Assembly: GCF_004365175.1 (NCBI RefSeq)
Contig: NZ_SOCE01000001.1
Span: 2,343,154 to 2,407,153, forward strand
Origin: Kribbella voronezhensis
Lineage (GTDB): Bacteria; Actinomycetota; Actinomycetes; Propionibacteriales; Kribbellaceae
Direction of reading: 5' to 3'
Length of the DNA stretch: 64,000 nt
Position numbers and translations under genes: made by a program. A model generated the notes under the pieces. The model had not been told where the DNA came from, ran no database searches, and saw only the letters and a program-made list of their open reading frames with translations. Shown piece by piece: positions 32,786 to 41,405 of this stretch. Positions within the stretch are counted from its first letter, which is position 1; every line of letters starts with the position of its first letter.

Positions 32786-34258
32786 TCATCCGGTCAGCGC
32801 TTCGAGTGTCGCTCGCGCTCCTCGTTCGTGCAGCGAGGCGAGGGCCGCCGTGTACGCCTGGACGAACCGCTCGTCGTCGACCAGGTCACCGAACAGGTCC
32901 CGGTCGGAGACGAAGAGCAACGGATCGTCGCGGTTGTGCTGCGCCCGCTCGACCAGCTTGTCGCGCAGCCGGTCCACCACCTCGATCGGTTCGCCCTGCT
33001 CGTCGGTGCCCTCGGCGTACCGGGCCCAGGACGCCACCACCAGCGCGGATCGCGTGATCTCGCGCCCGGCAGCCAACTGCTCGCGGATCACCGGCACCAG
33101 CCACTTCGGGATTCGGTCCGAGCTCTCAGCGCAGAGCCGCGCGAGCGTGTCGCGGACCTCCGGGTTGGCGAACCGCTCGATCAGCTCCCGCTTGTACCCG
33201 TCGAGGTGGACACCGGGCACAGGCGGCAGCGTCGGCGCACCCTCGAAGTCCATGTAGCCGAGCAGGAAGTCGACGAACAGCTTGTCCTGGCAGACCTCGT
33301 GCGCGTACCGGTAGCCGGCCAGATAGCCGAGGTAGCAGAGCGCCTGGTGGCTGGCGTTCAGCAGCCGCAGCTTCATCAGCTCGTACGGCTCGACGTCGGC
33401 CACCAACTGCACACCGACCTCCTCGTACGGCGGCCGCTCGCCTCCGAAGTCGTCCTCGAGCACCCACTGCGTGAACGGCTCGCAGACCACCGGCCAGCCG
33501 TCCTCGACCCCGAACTTCTCCGCGAGCGCCGCCTTGTCCTCGTCGGTGGTGACCGGCGTGATCCTGTCCACCATCGAGTTCGGGAAGCGCACCTCGCGCT
33601 CGATCCAGTCCGCCAGCTCCGGGTCCTTCAACCGGGCGAAGCTGGTGAGCATCTTGCGGGCGACGTGCCCGTTGCCCGGGATGTTGTCGCACGACATCAC
33701 CGTGAAGGGCGGCACACCCGCCGTACGCCGGCGGGCCAGCGCCTCGATCACGAAACCGAACACGCTCACCGGCGTCGCGCCCGCCGCCAGGTCCGCGGTG
33801 AGGCCGGGATCGGAGGCGTCGAGCTCCCCGGTCACCTGGTTCACGTGGTACCCGCCCTCGGTGATGGTCAGCGAGACGATCCGGGTGGCCGGGTCCGTCA
33901 TCCGCGCGAGCACCGCCTCGGGGTCGTCCGGTGCGAACAGGTAGTCCACGATCGACCCGATCACCCGCGGTTCCAGGGCACCGTCGGGGTACTTGACCAC
34001 CAGCGTGTAGAGGCCGTCCTGCGCCTCCAGCACGTCGGCCATCCGGCGGTCCTGCGGCAGTACGCCGATGCCGCAGATCCCCCAGTCGAGCGCCTTGCCG
34101 TCGTTCATCAGCCGATCGAGGTACATCGCCTGATGGGCCCGGTGGAACCCGCCGACCCCGAAGTGCACGATGCCGGGGCGGACCGCCGTACGGTCGTACT
34201 GCGGTACGCCGACCTCGTTGCCGAGGGCACCTATCGTTGCCGTTCCCAACTGGGTCAC
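32786..34258 (-). CDS. Polyol dehydrogenase, mannitol dehydrogenase family
   Basis: The enzyme (490 aa) is a long-chain NAD-dependent polyol dehydrogenase. The N-terminal nucleotide motif is GIVHFGVGGFHRAHQAMYLD. The catalytic Lys region is YELMKLRLLNASHQALCYLGYLAG near residue 300. Members oxidise mannitol, D-arabinitol, sorbitol or related sugars. The neighbouring xylulokinase and absence of a fructokinase point to D-arabitol (to D-xylulose), which is inference. GTG 34258 overlaps the permease stop (GTGA). Confidence 0.9.
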   Translation of the reverse strand: MTQLGTATIGALGNEVGVPQYDRTAVRPGIVHFGVGGFHRAHQAMYLDRLMNDGKALDWGICGIGVLPQDRRMADVLEAQDGLYTLVVKYPDGALEPRVIGSIVDYLFAPDDPEAVLARMTDPATRIVSLTITEGGYHVNQVTGELDASDPGLTADLAAGATPVSVFGFVIEALARRRTAGVPPFTVMSCDNIPGNGHVARKMLTSFARLKDPELADWIEREVRFPNSMVDRITPVTTDEDKAALAEKFGVEDGWPVVCEPFTQWVLEDDFGGERPPYEEVGVQLVADVEPYELMKLRLLNASHQALCYLGYLAGYRYAHEVCQDKLFVDFLLGYMDFEGAPTLPPVPGVHLDGYKRELIERFANPEVRDTLARLCAESSDRIPKWLVPVIREQLAAGREITRSALVVASWARYAEGTDEQGEPIEVVDRLRDKLVERAQHNRDDPLLFVSDRDLFGDLVDDERFVQAYTAALASLHERGARATLEALTG

Positions 34259-35100
34259 TTGACCGCCCCGAGCGACAGGCCCTGGACCAGCTTGTCCTGG
34301 GCAGCGAATCCCGCGATCAGCACCGGCAGCGACACCACCAGCGAGGCGGCGCAGACCTTCGCCAGGAACAGGCCCTGGCTGGTGACGAACCCGGTCAGGA
34401 AGACCGGCGCGGTCTGTGCCACGGTACCCGTCAGCACGCGGGCGAAAAGCAGTTCGTTCCAGCTGAAGATGAAGCAGATCAGCGCCGCGGACGCGATCCC
34501 CGGCGTCACCACCGGCGCGACCACCGAACGCAGCGTCCTGGTCAGCCCGGCGCCGTCGACCGAGGCCGCCTCGAGGATCTCCACCGGCACCTCGGCCAGG
34601 AAGCTGCGCAGCATCCAGACCGCGATCGGCAGGTTCATCGAGGTGTACAGCACGATCAGCAGCCAGATGTTGTCCAGCAGCCCGGCGAACTGGGCGAACA
34701 GGTAGATCGGCAGCAGCCCCGCCACCACCGGCAGCATCTTGGTGGACAGGAAGAAGAACATCACGTCCGTCCACTTCTTCACCGGCTTGATGGACAGCGC
34801 GTACGCCGCCGGGAAGGCGAGCAGGATGACCAGCACCGTCGACAGGATGCTCGCGGTCAGCGAGTTCGCGATCGACGGCCACGGGCCGGAGTCGAAGAAC
34901 GACCGGAAGCCGTCCAGCGTCAGCGGCGCGGCCAGGTCCGGCGGGTTCTTCGCCGCGTCGGTCTCGGCGTGGAAAGAAGTCAGCACCATCCACAGCACCG
35001 GCAGCACGAACAGCAGCCCGACCACCCAGGCCAGTCCGCTCAAAGCCCAGCCGCCACCGCGATTCCTCTTCCCGGTGACCATCATTACCTGGCCAGTCAT
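34255..35100 (-). CDS. Carbohydrate ABC transporter permease (MalG-like)
   Basis: The product has 281 residues and six predicted membrane helices. The EAA loop that contacts the ATPase reads EILEAASVDGAGLTRTLRSVVAPVVTPG near residue 190. ATG 35100 overlaps the upstream permease stop (ATGA) and has GGAGGAGGG upstream. It works with the permease before it and the binding protein. No ATPase gene is in the operon, so a shared ATPase of the MsiK type encoded elsewhere is likely. Confidence 0.92.
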   Translation of the reverse strand: MTGQVMMVTGKRNRGGGWALSGLAWVVGLLFVLPVLWMVLTSFHAETDAAKNPPDLAAPLTLDGFRSFFDSGPWPSIANSLTASILSTVLVILLAFPAAYALSIKPVKKWTDVMFFFLSTKMLPVVAGLLPIYLFAQFAGLLDNIWLLIVLYTSMNLPIAVWMLRSFLAEVPVEILEAASVDGAGLTRTLRSVVAPVVTPGIASAALICFIFSWNELLFARVLTGTVAQTAPVFLTGFVTSQGLFLAKVCAASLVVSLPVLIAGFAAQDKLVQGLSLGAVK

Positions 35101-36047
35101 CGTCCCTCCTCCTTGAACAGCGTGGACACCGAGCGCAGGGCGAAGGTCGCGATGACGATCGTGCCGATCACCACGATGACGCCGGCGGCCGAGGCCCGGC
35201 CGTAGTCGTGAGCGGTGTAGAAGGTCTGGTAGATCGTGTATGGCAGGTTCGCCGTACCGAGGCCGCCCGAGGTGATCGTGAAGACGGCGTCGAAGTTCTG
35301 CACCACGTAGATCGAGCCGAGCAGCGCGCTCAGTTCGAGGTACTGCCGAAGGTGCGGCAGCGTCATGTAGCGGAAGATGTCCCACTTGCTCGCGCCGTCG
35401 ATCCCGGCCGCCTCGATCACGTCGAGCGGGCGGCTCTGCAACCCGGCCAGCAGGATCAGCATCATGAACGGCGTCCACTGCCAGACCAGTGCGAAGATCA
35501 CCGACCACAACGGCTGGTTGCTGATCCAGTCCGGCTGCGGCGCGTTGTCGCCGAAGATCCACTTGAGTACGCCGTTGAACAGCCCGTACTCCGGGTTGTA
35601 CAACGCGTGCTTCCAGAGCAGCGCGGCGGCCACCGGTACCACCAGGAACGGCGTGATCATCATCGTCCGGACCGCACCGCGGCCACGGAACCGCCGGTCC
35701 AGCAGCAGCGCGATCGCCAGCCCGAGCAGCAGGCTGATCAGCACCACTCCCGCGGTCAGCAGGATCGTCACCCAGATCGCGTGCCGGGTGTTCACGTCGG
35801 TGAGGACGCGGCGGAAGTTGTCGATCCCGGCGAACCCGCGCTCGTCGGGGTAGTAGGCGTTCCAGTTCATGAACGAGGCGATGATCGTGACCACGAACGG
35901 CAACTGGGTGACGATGATCATGAAGACCAGCGCGGGCATCAGCGGCGCCCGCCTGGCCCAGTCGCCGGTACGGCGCATCAGCGTGCCGCTCGAGCCGGGC
36001 GGGACCGCGGCGTGCCGGCCCGGGCGGACCTCGGTGTCTACAGACAT
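35097..36047 (-). CDS. Carbohydrate ABC transporter permease (MalF-like)
   Basis: The product has 316 residues with six membrane helices after a 30-residue cytoplasmic start. The EAA loop is DVIEAAGIDGASKWDIFRYMTLPHLRQYLE. It pairs with the MalG-like permease to form the channel. It begins 10 nt after the binding-protein gene's stop. Confidence 0.92.
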   Translation of the reverse strand: MSVDTEVRPGRHAAVPPGSSGTLMRRTGDWARRAPLMPALVFMIIVTQLPFVVTIIASFMNWNAYYPDERGFAGIDNFRRVLTDVNTRHAIWVTILLTAGVVLISLLLGLAIALLLDRRFRGRGAVRTMMITPFLVVPVAAALLWKHALYNPEYGLFNGVLKWIFGDNAPQPDWISNQPLWSVIFALVWQWTPFMMLILLAGLQSRPLDVIEAAGIDGASKWDIFRYMTLPHLRQYLELSALLGSIYVVQNFDAVFTITSGGLGTANLPYTIYQTFYTAHDYGRASAAGVIVVIGTIVIATFALRSVSTLFKEEGR

Positions 36048-36057
36048 GACGGTTCCC

Positions 36058-37452
36058 TCACTTCGCTTCTCGGGACCGGTACCGGTCGGCCACGTCGTCG
36101 GCGAGCGTCTGCCCGCGTTTCAGCGCCTTCTCGACGCTCATCCGGCCCGCGATCGCCGAACTGACGTCCTGGCTGACCTGGGTGCCGAGATCCGGGAACT
36201 CCGGGATGTCGACGAACTGGATCCCGATCGCCGGCCGCTTCTGCACACCGGGGTTGGTCGGGTCGGCGGTCTCGATCGCCTGCTTGGTCGGCTGCGCGAA
36301 CGCCGCCGCCTCCTTCAGGTACTCCGGGTTCGCGTACGTCGAGGCGCGCTTGCCGGCCGGGACGCGGGACCAGCCGAGCTTCTGGCCGACGAGTTCCTCG
36401 TACTGCTTGCTCGAGGCCCAGGAGATGAACTTCCAGGCGTTGTCCTTCTTCTTGCTGGCTTCCTGGATGCTCCACGACCAGGTGTACAACCAGCCCGAGC
36501 TGTCGGTCTTCACCACGGGCGCGAGGGCGTAGCCGATCTTGCCCTTGACCGGCGAGTTCGGCGCTTCGAGCGAACCGGCCGCGGACGTCGCGTCGTACCA
36601 CATCGCGACATTGCCCTGGACGAGATTGTTGAGGCATTCGGTGAAGCCGGCCTGCGGGGCGCCGAGCTCGCCGTGCGCGCGGACCAGGTCGACGTAGAAC
36701 TTGGTCGCCTCGGTGAACTCCGGCGCGTTCACCTGTGCTTTCCAGTCATCGGTGAACCAGGTGCCGCCGAAGGTGTTCACCACCGTGGTCAGCGGCGCGA
36801 AGAGCTGGCCCCAGCCGGGCTGGCCACGCAGGCAGATGCCGCGCATGCCGGGCTGGGCGTTGTCGACCTTGGCCGCGATGTCGGCGACCTGCTGCCACGT
36901 CGGCTTGGCCGGCATCTCGATGCCCTTCGCCGCGAGGACATCCTTGCGGTACATCAGGAACGACGACTCGCCGTAGAACGGTTCGCCGTAGATCTTGCCG
37001 TCGGCGCCGGTGAGCGACTGCGTCATCGGCTTCAGCACGTCGTCCTGGTTGAACGACGAGTCCTTGGCGATGTAGTCCGACAACGGCGCGATCCACTTGC
37101 TGGTCGCGTAGATCGGGATCTCGAAGTTGCTCAGCGAGGCGACGTCGTACTGGCCGGCCTGGCTGGAGAACTCCTGGCTGATCTTGTCCCGGACGTCGTT
37201 CTCCGGGAGCACGGTGTAGTTGACCTTGATCCCGGTCTGTTTGGTGAAGTTGTCCGCGGTCAGCTTCTGCAGATCCACCATCTGCGGGTTGTTCACCATC
37301 AGCACGTTGACGGCGTCGGCCCCGCCCGCACCGCCGCCCCCACCACCCCAGCCCGCGCAGCCGCCCACCGCACTCACCAGGAGCACCGCGACGACCACAC
37401 CCCCGATCCGCTTCCGCTGTGCCACCACGAGTTGCTCCTTCGCCGTCGACAT
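36058..37452 (-). CDS. Sugar-alcohol-binding lipoprotein of ABC importer
   Basis: The precursor has 464 residues with a lipoprotein signal ending in the lipobox VGGC, then a glycine-rich linker. The mature protein is a cluster B binding protein (VNVLMVNNPQMVDLQKLTADNFTKQTGIKVNYTVLPENDVRDKI at its start) for carbohydrates. ATG 37452 is chosen because the GTG/ATG upstream at 37473 lies inside an operator-like palindrome. First gene of the operon. Predicted ligand: a polyol such as D-arabitol or mannitol, from context. Confidence 0.9.
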   Translation of the reverse strand: MSTAKEQLVVAQRKRIGGVVVAVLLVSAVGGCAGWGGGGGGAGGADAVNVLMVNNPQMVDLQKLTADNFTKQTGIKVNYTVLPENDVRDKISQEFSSQAGQYDVASLSNFEIPIYATSKWIAPLSDYIAKDSSFNQDDVLKPMTQSLTGADGKIYGEPFYGESSFLMYRKDVLAAKGIEMPAKPTWQQVADIAAKVDNAQPGMRGICLRGQPGWGQLFAPLTTVVNTFGGTWFTDDWKAQVNAPEFTEATKFYVDLVRAHGELGAPQAGFTECLNNLVQGNVAMWYDATSAAGSLEAPNSPVKGKIGYALAPVVKTDSSGWLYTWSWSIQEASKKKDNAWKFISWASSKQYEELVGQKLGWSRVPAGKRASTYANPEYLKEAAAFAQPTKQAIETADPTNPGVQKRPAIGIQFVDIPEFPDLGTQVSQDVSSAIAGRMSVEKALKRGQTLADDVADRYRSREAK

Positions 37453-37469
37453 CGCTATCCGGCCCTGCC

Positions 37470-37512
37470 TCACTCGCTCACATGAGCATCCCGCCGCTCA
37501 TTAGGTGAGTGA
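37470..37512. promoter_or_regulatory. Nested inverted repeat, candidate operator of the polyol operon
   Basis: TCACTC (37470) pairs with GAGTGA (37507) and inside that ATGAGC (37482) pairs with GCTCAT (37496). It lies 18 nt upstream of the binding-protein start. The SorC-type regulator encoded in the operon is the natural candidate to bind it. Confidence 0.5.
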
Positions 37513-37633
37513 ACCGGTCGCGGAAGCAAGGTGTCAAGAGCTCACAACACATCCGAGCATGACGATGCACAATTGAGCGCACGCTCGAGCAGGTGTTAAC
37601 GAGTGGGCGGTACGGCGTGCGGGTGCGGCGGCA

Positions 37634-38074
37634 TCAGTGGTCGCGTTGGGCTTCCTCGACGCCCTCGCGGTAGGACTCCTCCAGCTTTCGTACCCAGAAC
37701 GGGACGAAGACCGCGGGGCCTGTCACCCAGACCGCTTCTTCGGAAGTCAGGGACGACGACAGTGAGATCACGAAGGAGAGTGCGGTCAGGGCGATCAGCA
37801 GGAGCCAGCCCATCGTGATGAACCAGGGTCCGTCGCCTTCGACCAACGGTTGCCGGGTCACCACGGCAGTCAGGAACAGCAGCGCCGCCGCGGCAGCAAC
37901 CACCACGAGGCCGGCCGGCGCGACGGAGACACCGTCCACCCAGAGCCGGTCCATCGTGACGAGGCGCACCGTCTGGACGACCAGCAGCAGCGCCATCCCG
38001 GCGTACACGAGAACGCCGCCCACCGTCAGCCGCACCGCCCACCCCCGCCGCTCGGTCCCGCCCGCATATCGCAC
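37634..38074 (-). CDS. Small integral membrane protein, unknown function
   Basis: The product has 146 residues with four hydrophobic helices (near 17-35, 52-68, 85-106 and 115-128) and charged ends; the C-terminus is ESYREGVEEAQRDH. No family recognised. It is divergent from the nucleoside kinase-like gene, with 70 bp between starts. Confidence 0.65.
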   Translation of the reverse strand: MRYAGGTERRGWAVRLTVGGVLVYAGMALLLVVQTVRLVTMDRLWVDGVSVAPAGLVVVAAAAALLFLTAVVTRQPLVEGDGPWFITMGWLLLIALTALSFVISLSSSLTSEEAVWVTGPAVFVPFWVRKLEESYREGVEEAQRDH

Positions 38075-38144
38075 CGGACAGACGCAGCGTTACGCCGATC
38101 GGCTCCCGCTGCTGCTTTATGCATCCGGGCGCCGATGGCGGAGA

Positions 38145-38750
38145 ATGACGCGGGTGAGTGCGCGTGTGGTGTTGCTGGCGGGACCTTCGGGGACCGGCAA
38201 GTCCCATCTGGCGGAGTTGACCGGGTTGCCCGTGGTGCGGCTGGACGACTTCTACCGCGACGGTGACGACGAGGCGATGCCGCGTTCGCCGCTCGGGATC
38301 GTCGACTGGGACCACCCTGGTTCGTGGGACGGCGAGCGAGCGGTCGCTGCCCTGGAGACACTCTGTACGACGGGTAGCGCGGACATGCCGATCTACGACA
38401 TCTCCGCCGACGGCACGGTCGGGCACCGGCCGGTCTCGACCGAGGGCTCGCCGCTGGTGATTGCCGAGGGCATCTTCGCGGACCAGATCGTCGGCCCGCT
38501 GCAGGATCGCGGGCTACTGGCGGCAGCGATCTGCGTCCGGCACCACCGCCTGGTCACCTTCGCTCGTCGCTTCCAGCGAGACCTCCGCGAACACCGCAAG
38601 CCCCCGTTCACCCTGCTCCGCCGGGGACTCCTGCTGCTCCGCGACGACCCCCGCGTCGTACGCCGCTGCCTCGACGCCGGCTGCGAACCCCTGAGCCCCA
38701 AAGCCGCCCGCCGCCGCATCACCGAATTGCTCGCCACCGCCAACCGCTGA
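38145..38750 (+). CDS. P-loop kinase, uridine kinase-like
   Basis: The product has 201 residues. Walker A is GPSGTGKS at about 13-20, then LDDFYRDGDD (the uridine-kinase DDFY motif), and VIAEGIFADQIV. A basic lid region RRFQRDLREHRKPP follows. These are the hallmarks of the uridine/phosphoribulokinase family. An alternative GTG at 38154 lies 7 nt after GAGAAT, a possible leaderless start. Its last 237 bp are overlapped on the other strand by the 3' end of the EamA gene. Confidence 0.82.
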   Translation: MTRVSARVVLLAGPSGTGKSHLAELTGLPVVRLDDFYRDGDDEAMPRSPLGIVDWDHPGSWDGERAVAALETLCTTGSADMPIYDISADGTVGHRPVSTEGSPLVIAEGIFADQIVGPLQDRGLLAAAICVRHHRLVTFARRFQRDLREHRKPPFTLLRRGLLLLRDDPRVVRRCLDAGCEPLSPKAARRRITELLATANR

Positions 38751-39662
38751 CGGCCCACGCCTCGGTCCACGCGGATCCTTGATCGGCTGGATTATGACGG
38801 CGGCGCTGAGGACCAGCGCGCCCCCGGCCAGTTGGACGGCGCCGAGGGAATCGTGGAAGACGAGGGCCGCCAGGGCGACCGTGACCACCGGTTCCAGCGT
38901 CGACAGGATCGAGGCCGTCGACGGACCGACGCGGGCGACTCCGGCGAAGAACAAGACGATTGCCGCCACCGTGCTGACCACAGCGATGGCCGAGACCCAT
39001 CCCCAACCAGCGGCATCGAAGTCAAGGTTGGGCCCGCCCCGAACCGCACTGACCACTGCGAAGGTTCCGGCCGCTCCGGTGCAAACGAGTGCGGCCAGCG
39101 CCAGCGGCGGGATCGCGGGACCGAGCCGGTCTCCCACCAGGATGTAGACCGTGTACGCGATGGCCGCACCGAAGCCCATCGCCGTACCCAGAGCATCAAG
39201 CCCGCCCGCCGCGGCCGCGCCGAGGACCAGGACCGTGCCGGCCGAGGCGACCAGCAGCGCGACGACCCGGCGTACCGATGCTCGCTCGCGGCCGAGGGCG
39301 ATCGCTCCGAGCATCACCAGGGTCGGGTAGGCGTACAGGATCAACGCGAGCAAGGACGCGTCCATCCGCTCGAGCGCGCCGAAGAACAGGCCGGCCTGGG
39401 TCGCGTAGCCGATCCCGCCCATCGCGAGCGCGCCGGCGATCGAGCGTCGCGGCAGGTTCCGCAGCGCGCCGGTCGCGCGGGCGACGACGAGCAGCAGCAC
39501 GGCCGCGATCACGAAGCGCAGCAGGAGGAGATCGGCGACGTCGACCCGGGCGTCGTACGCGTACTTCCCGAAGATCGCCATCGCGCCGAAACAGGCGGCG
39601 GACAAGAGGCAGAGGAGGGCACCCACGCACCGATGCTGACACCGCCGACTGTTCACGTCCAT
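38514..39662 (-). CDS. EamA/DMT-family exporter with unusually long antisense-overlapping tail
   Basis: The first 300 residues or so are a normal ten-helix EamA transporter, two repeats (ACFGAMAIFGKYAYDARVDVADLLLLRFVIAAVLLL and IAYTVYILVGDRLG...). Normally such proteins end soon after the last helix (here LSAAVIIQPIKDPRGPRR, near 38765). No stop codon appears there; the frame stays open for about 85 more residues to 38514, antisense to the kinase gene. The tail is Gly/Ala/Glu-rich and looks like read-through of a shadow frame. The start is uncertain among 39677, 39662 and 39626. Confidence 0.82.
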   Translation of the reverse strand: MDVNSRRCQHRCVGALLCLLSAACFGAMAIFGKYAYDARVDVADLLLLRFVIAAVLLLVVARATGALRNLPRRSIAGALAMGGIGYATQAGLFFGALERMDASLLALILYAYPTLVMLGAIALGRERASVRRVVALLVASAGTVLVLGAAAAGGLDALGTAMGFGAAIAYTVYILVGDRLGPAIPPLALAALVCTGAAGTFAVVSAVRGGPNLDFDAAGWGWVSAIAVVSTVAAIVLFFAGVARVGPSTASILSTLEPVVTVALAALVFHDSLGAVQLAGGALVLSAAVIIQPIKDPRGPRRGPSAVGGGEQFGDAAAGGFGAQGFAAGVEAAAYDAGVVAEQQESPAEQGERGLAVFAEVSLEATSEGDQAVVPDADRCRQ

Positions 39663-39686
39663 CTGCTCTTCATGCATGGAATTGGG

Positions 39687-39692
39687 TAGCAT
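39687..39692 (+). promoter_or_regulatory. -10 box of the LysR gene
   Basis: TAGCAT lies 9 nt before ATG 39702; the transcript probably has no or almost no leader. Confidence 0.5.
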
Positions 39693-39701
39693 CTGTGAAC
39701 G

Positions 39702-40595
39702 ATGCTCGATCTCCGGCGCTTGCGCCTCCTGCGCGAACTCGACGCCCGCGGTACCGTCCACGGCGCCGCCCGCGCGCTCGGCTACACCCCGAGCGCGATC
39801 TCGCAGCAGCTCGCGGTCCTCGAGCGCGAGGCGGGCGCCAAACTGCTCGAACGCAGCGGCCGGAACGTCCGACTCACCGATGCGGGTCAGGTCCTGGTCC
39901 GGCACGCGGCCGTGCTGCTCGACGGGATGGAGGCGGCCGAGGCCGAGGTGGCCGCCATCGCCGCGGGGCACCCGGCGGGCGTTGTCCGGGTGTCGGCTTT
40001 CCAGTCCGCCTTCCTGCGGATCGTGGCGCCCGCGGTCGCCGCACTGGCCGAGAGCCATCCCGGCATCCGGATCGAGGTGACCGAGGCCGAGGTCGAGGAG
40101 GCTGTGCCCGCGCTTCGCCTACGGCAGCTCGACGCGCTGGTCGGCGACGAGTACTCCGGCCGGCCGCGACCCGTGCACGACGACCTGACCCGCGAGCCGC
40201 TGGTCCGTGAGCAGGTGCGCCTGGTCCTGCCCGAAACGCATCCGTTGGCGGCGGGTGAGCGAGTACGGATGGCAGAACTGTCCGGCGCTCGCTGGGCCGC
40301 CTGCCAACCGGGCACCGGCCACCGCGAGATGCAGATCCGCGCCTGCCGCGAACTCGGCGGCTTCGAACCCGACCTGCGCTACGCCTCCGACGACTTCCTG
40401 ATCCTCGTCGAAATGGTCCGTACTACGGGCGCCTGCGCGCTCCTGCCCGATCTGGTCCTCGGCTACGGCGTACCAGGTGTCGCCGTCCGTTCCCTGGCCG
40501 AGGGCGATCTCACCCGCGAGGTCTTCCTGCTGACCCGGGCAACCCGGACACCTGCTGTGGAAGCCGTCGCCGCGGCCCTGCATACCGCCGCGTAG
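39702..40595 (+). CDS. LysR-family regulator, divergent from EamA exporter
   Basis: The product has 297 residues with the LysR HTH at about 2-60 (LRRLRLLRELDARGTVHGAARALGYTPSAISQQLAVLEREAGAKLLERSGRNVRLTDAG) and an effector domain. It is divergent from the EamA exporter with about 40 bp between starts, so it may control that exporter, as ArgP controls the ArgO exporter. That is inference. Confidence 0.92.
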   Translation: MLDLRRLRLLRELDARGTVHGAARALGYTPSAISQQLAVLEREAGAKLLERSGRNVRLTDAGQVLVRHAAVLLDGMEAAEAEVAAIAAGHPAGVVRVSAFQSAFLRIVAPAVAALAESHPGIRIEVTEAEVEEAVPALRLRQLDALVGDEYSGRPRPVHDDLTREPLVREQVRLVLPETHPLAAGERVRMAELSGARWAACQPGTGHREMQIRACRELGGFEPDLRYASDDFLILVEMVRTTGACALLPDLVLGYGVPGVAVRSLAEGDLTREVFLLTRATRTPAVEAVAAALHTAA

Positions 40596-40680
40596 CACCT
40601 GCTGCAGTCGTTGTATTCGTCTGGCGTTCACCTTCGTCTGGTCCGATCGAGACTCGGGATCCCTGACAGGCGGAGGAATT

Positions 40681-41361
40681 GTGAGGCGTGCTGCTCCCGG
40701 CGTCGCCGTAGTACTGAGTGCACTGGTCGTGGCCGGATGCGGGAACACCGCCGGTGCCGCGACGACCGATGGACCCGAGGCGGCCGCGATTGCCGCGGCA
40801 CCATCCGCTGCTCCGGCGCCCCAACGTGCGACGAACGGGCTCGCCGGGTTGATCGTCGTACCGGCCGGTTCTCTGGCCGGCGACCCGGCGGATCCGAGCG
40901 AGCGGAGTGGGCCGTTCAGCCGGGAGTCCTATCTGGACACGTTGTCGGCGGCACCGGCCAAGGACCGCGCGTTGCTGCTGAACGCCCACTTCACCGAGGG
41001 CTACCGGACGTACCGGACCAGTGCGGATCGCAAGAAGCACATCACGGTGCAGATCTTCCGCGTCGGCTCCAGAGCTCAGGCCGACATCCTGCAACGTGGG
41101 TTCTGGGCACAGGAGCCGCACGATCGCCCGTTCGCCGTGCCAGGAGTTCCGGACGCGTTGGCCGACGGGAGGATCGTCGTCTCCACCGCGGTCGGCCGCT
41201 CCGAGGCGATCGCCGAGACCAGCTTCGTCGTCGGCACCCTCGTCACCGAGATCACGATCACTCAGACCGGCGAGCTGACCGCCGGCCTCACCCCCGACAC
41301 CGCCCTCGCCGCCACCATCACGAAGCAGCAGAAGCAATCCCAGACCCGCAAAGCCGGCTAA
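40681..41361 (+). CDS. Lipoprotein of unknown function
   Basis: The precursor has 226 residues. A lipoprotein signal (GVAVVLSALVVAGC) ends at Cys20. An Ala/Pro/Thr-rich linker follows, then a soluble alpha/beta domain. No catalytic motif recognised. GTG 40681 has GGCGGAGGAATT just upstream, a clear Shine-Dalgarno. Stand-alone gene. Confidence 0.85.
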   Translation: MRRAAPGVAVVLSALVVAGCGNTAGAATTDGPEAAAIAAAPSAAPAPQRATNGLAGLIVVPAGSLAGDPADPSERSGPFSRESYLDTLSAAPAKDRALLLNAHFTEGYRTYRTSADRKKHITVQIFRVGSRAQADILQRGFWAQEPHDRPFAVPGVPDALADGRIVVSTAVGRSEAIAETSFVVGTLVTEITITQTGELTAGLTPDTALAATITKQQKQSQTRKAG

Positions 41362-41405
41362 CGCGCCACCACAGGAGGGGCGCCGAGGCCCATCCCGCCC
41401 GGCGA

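Noticed and set aside
31937..34705. A 922-codon plus-strand open frame across the polyol genes
   Set aside because: Antisense shadow: no motif, very high Arg/His/Asp content, and it crosses three well-supported genes.
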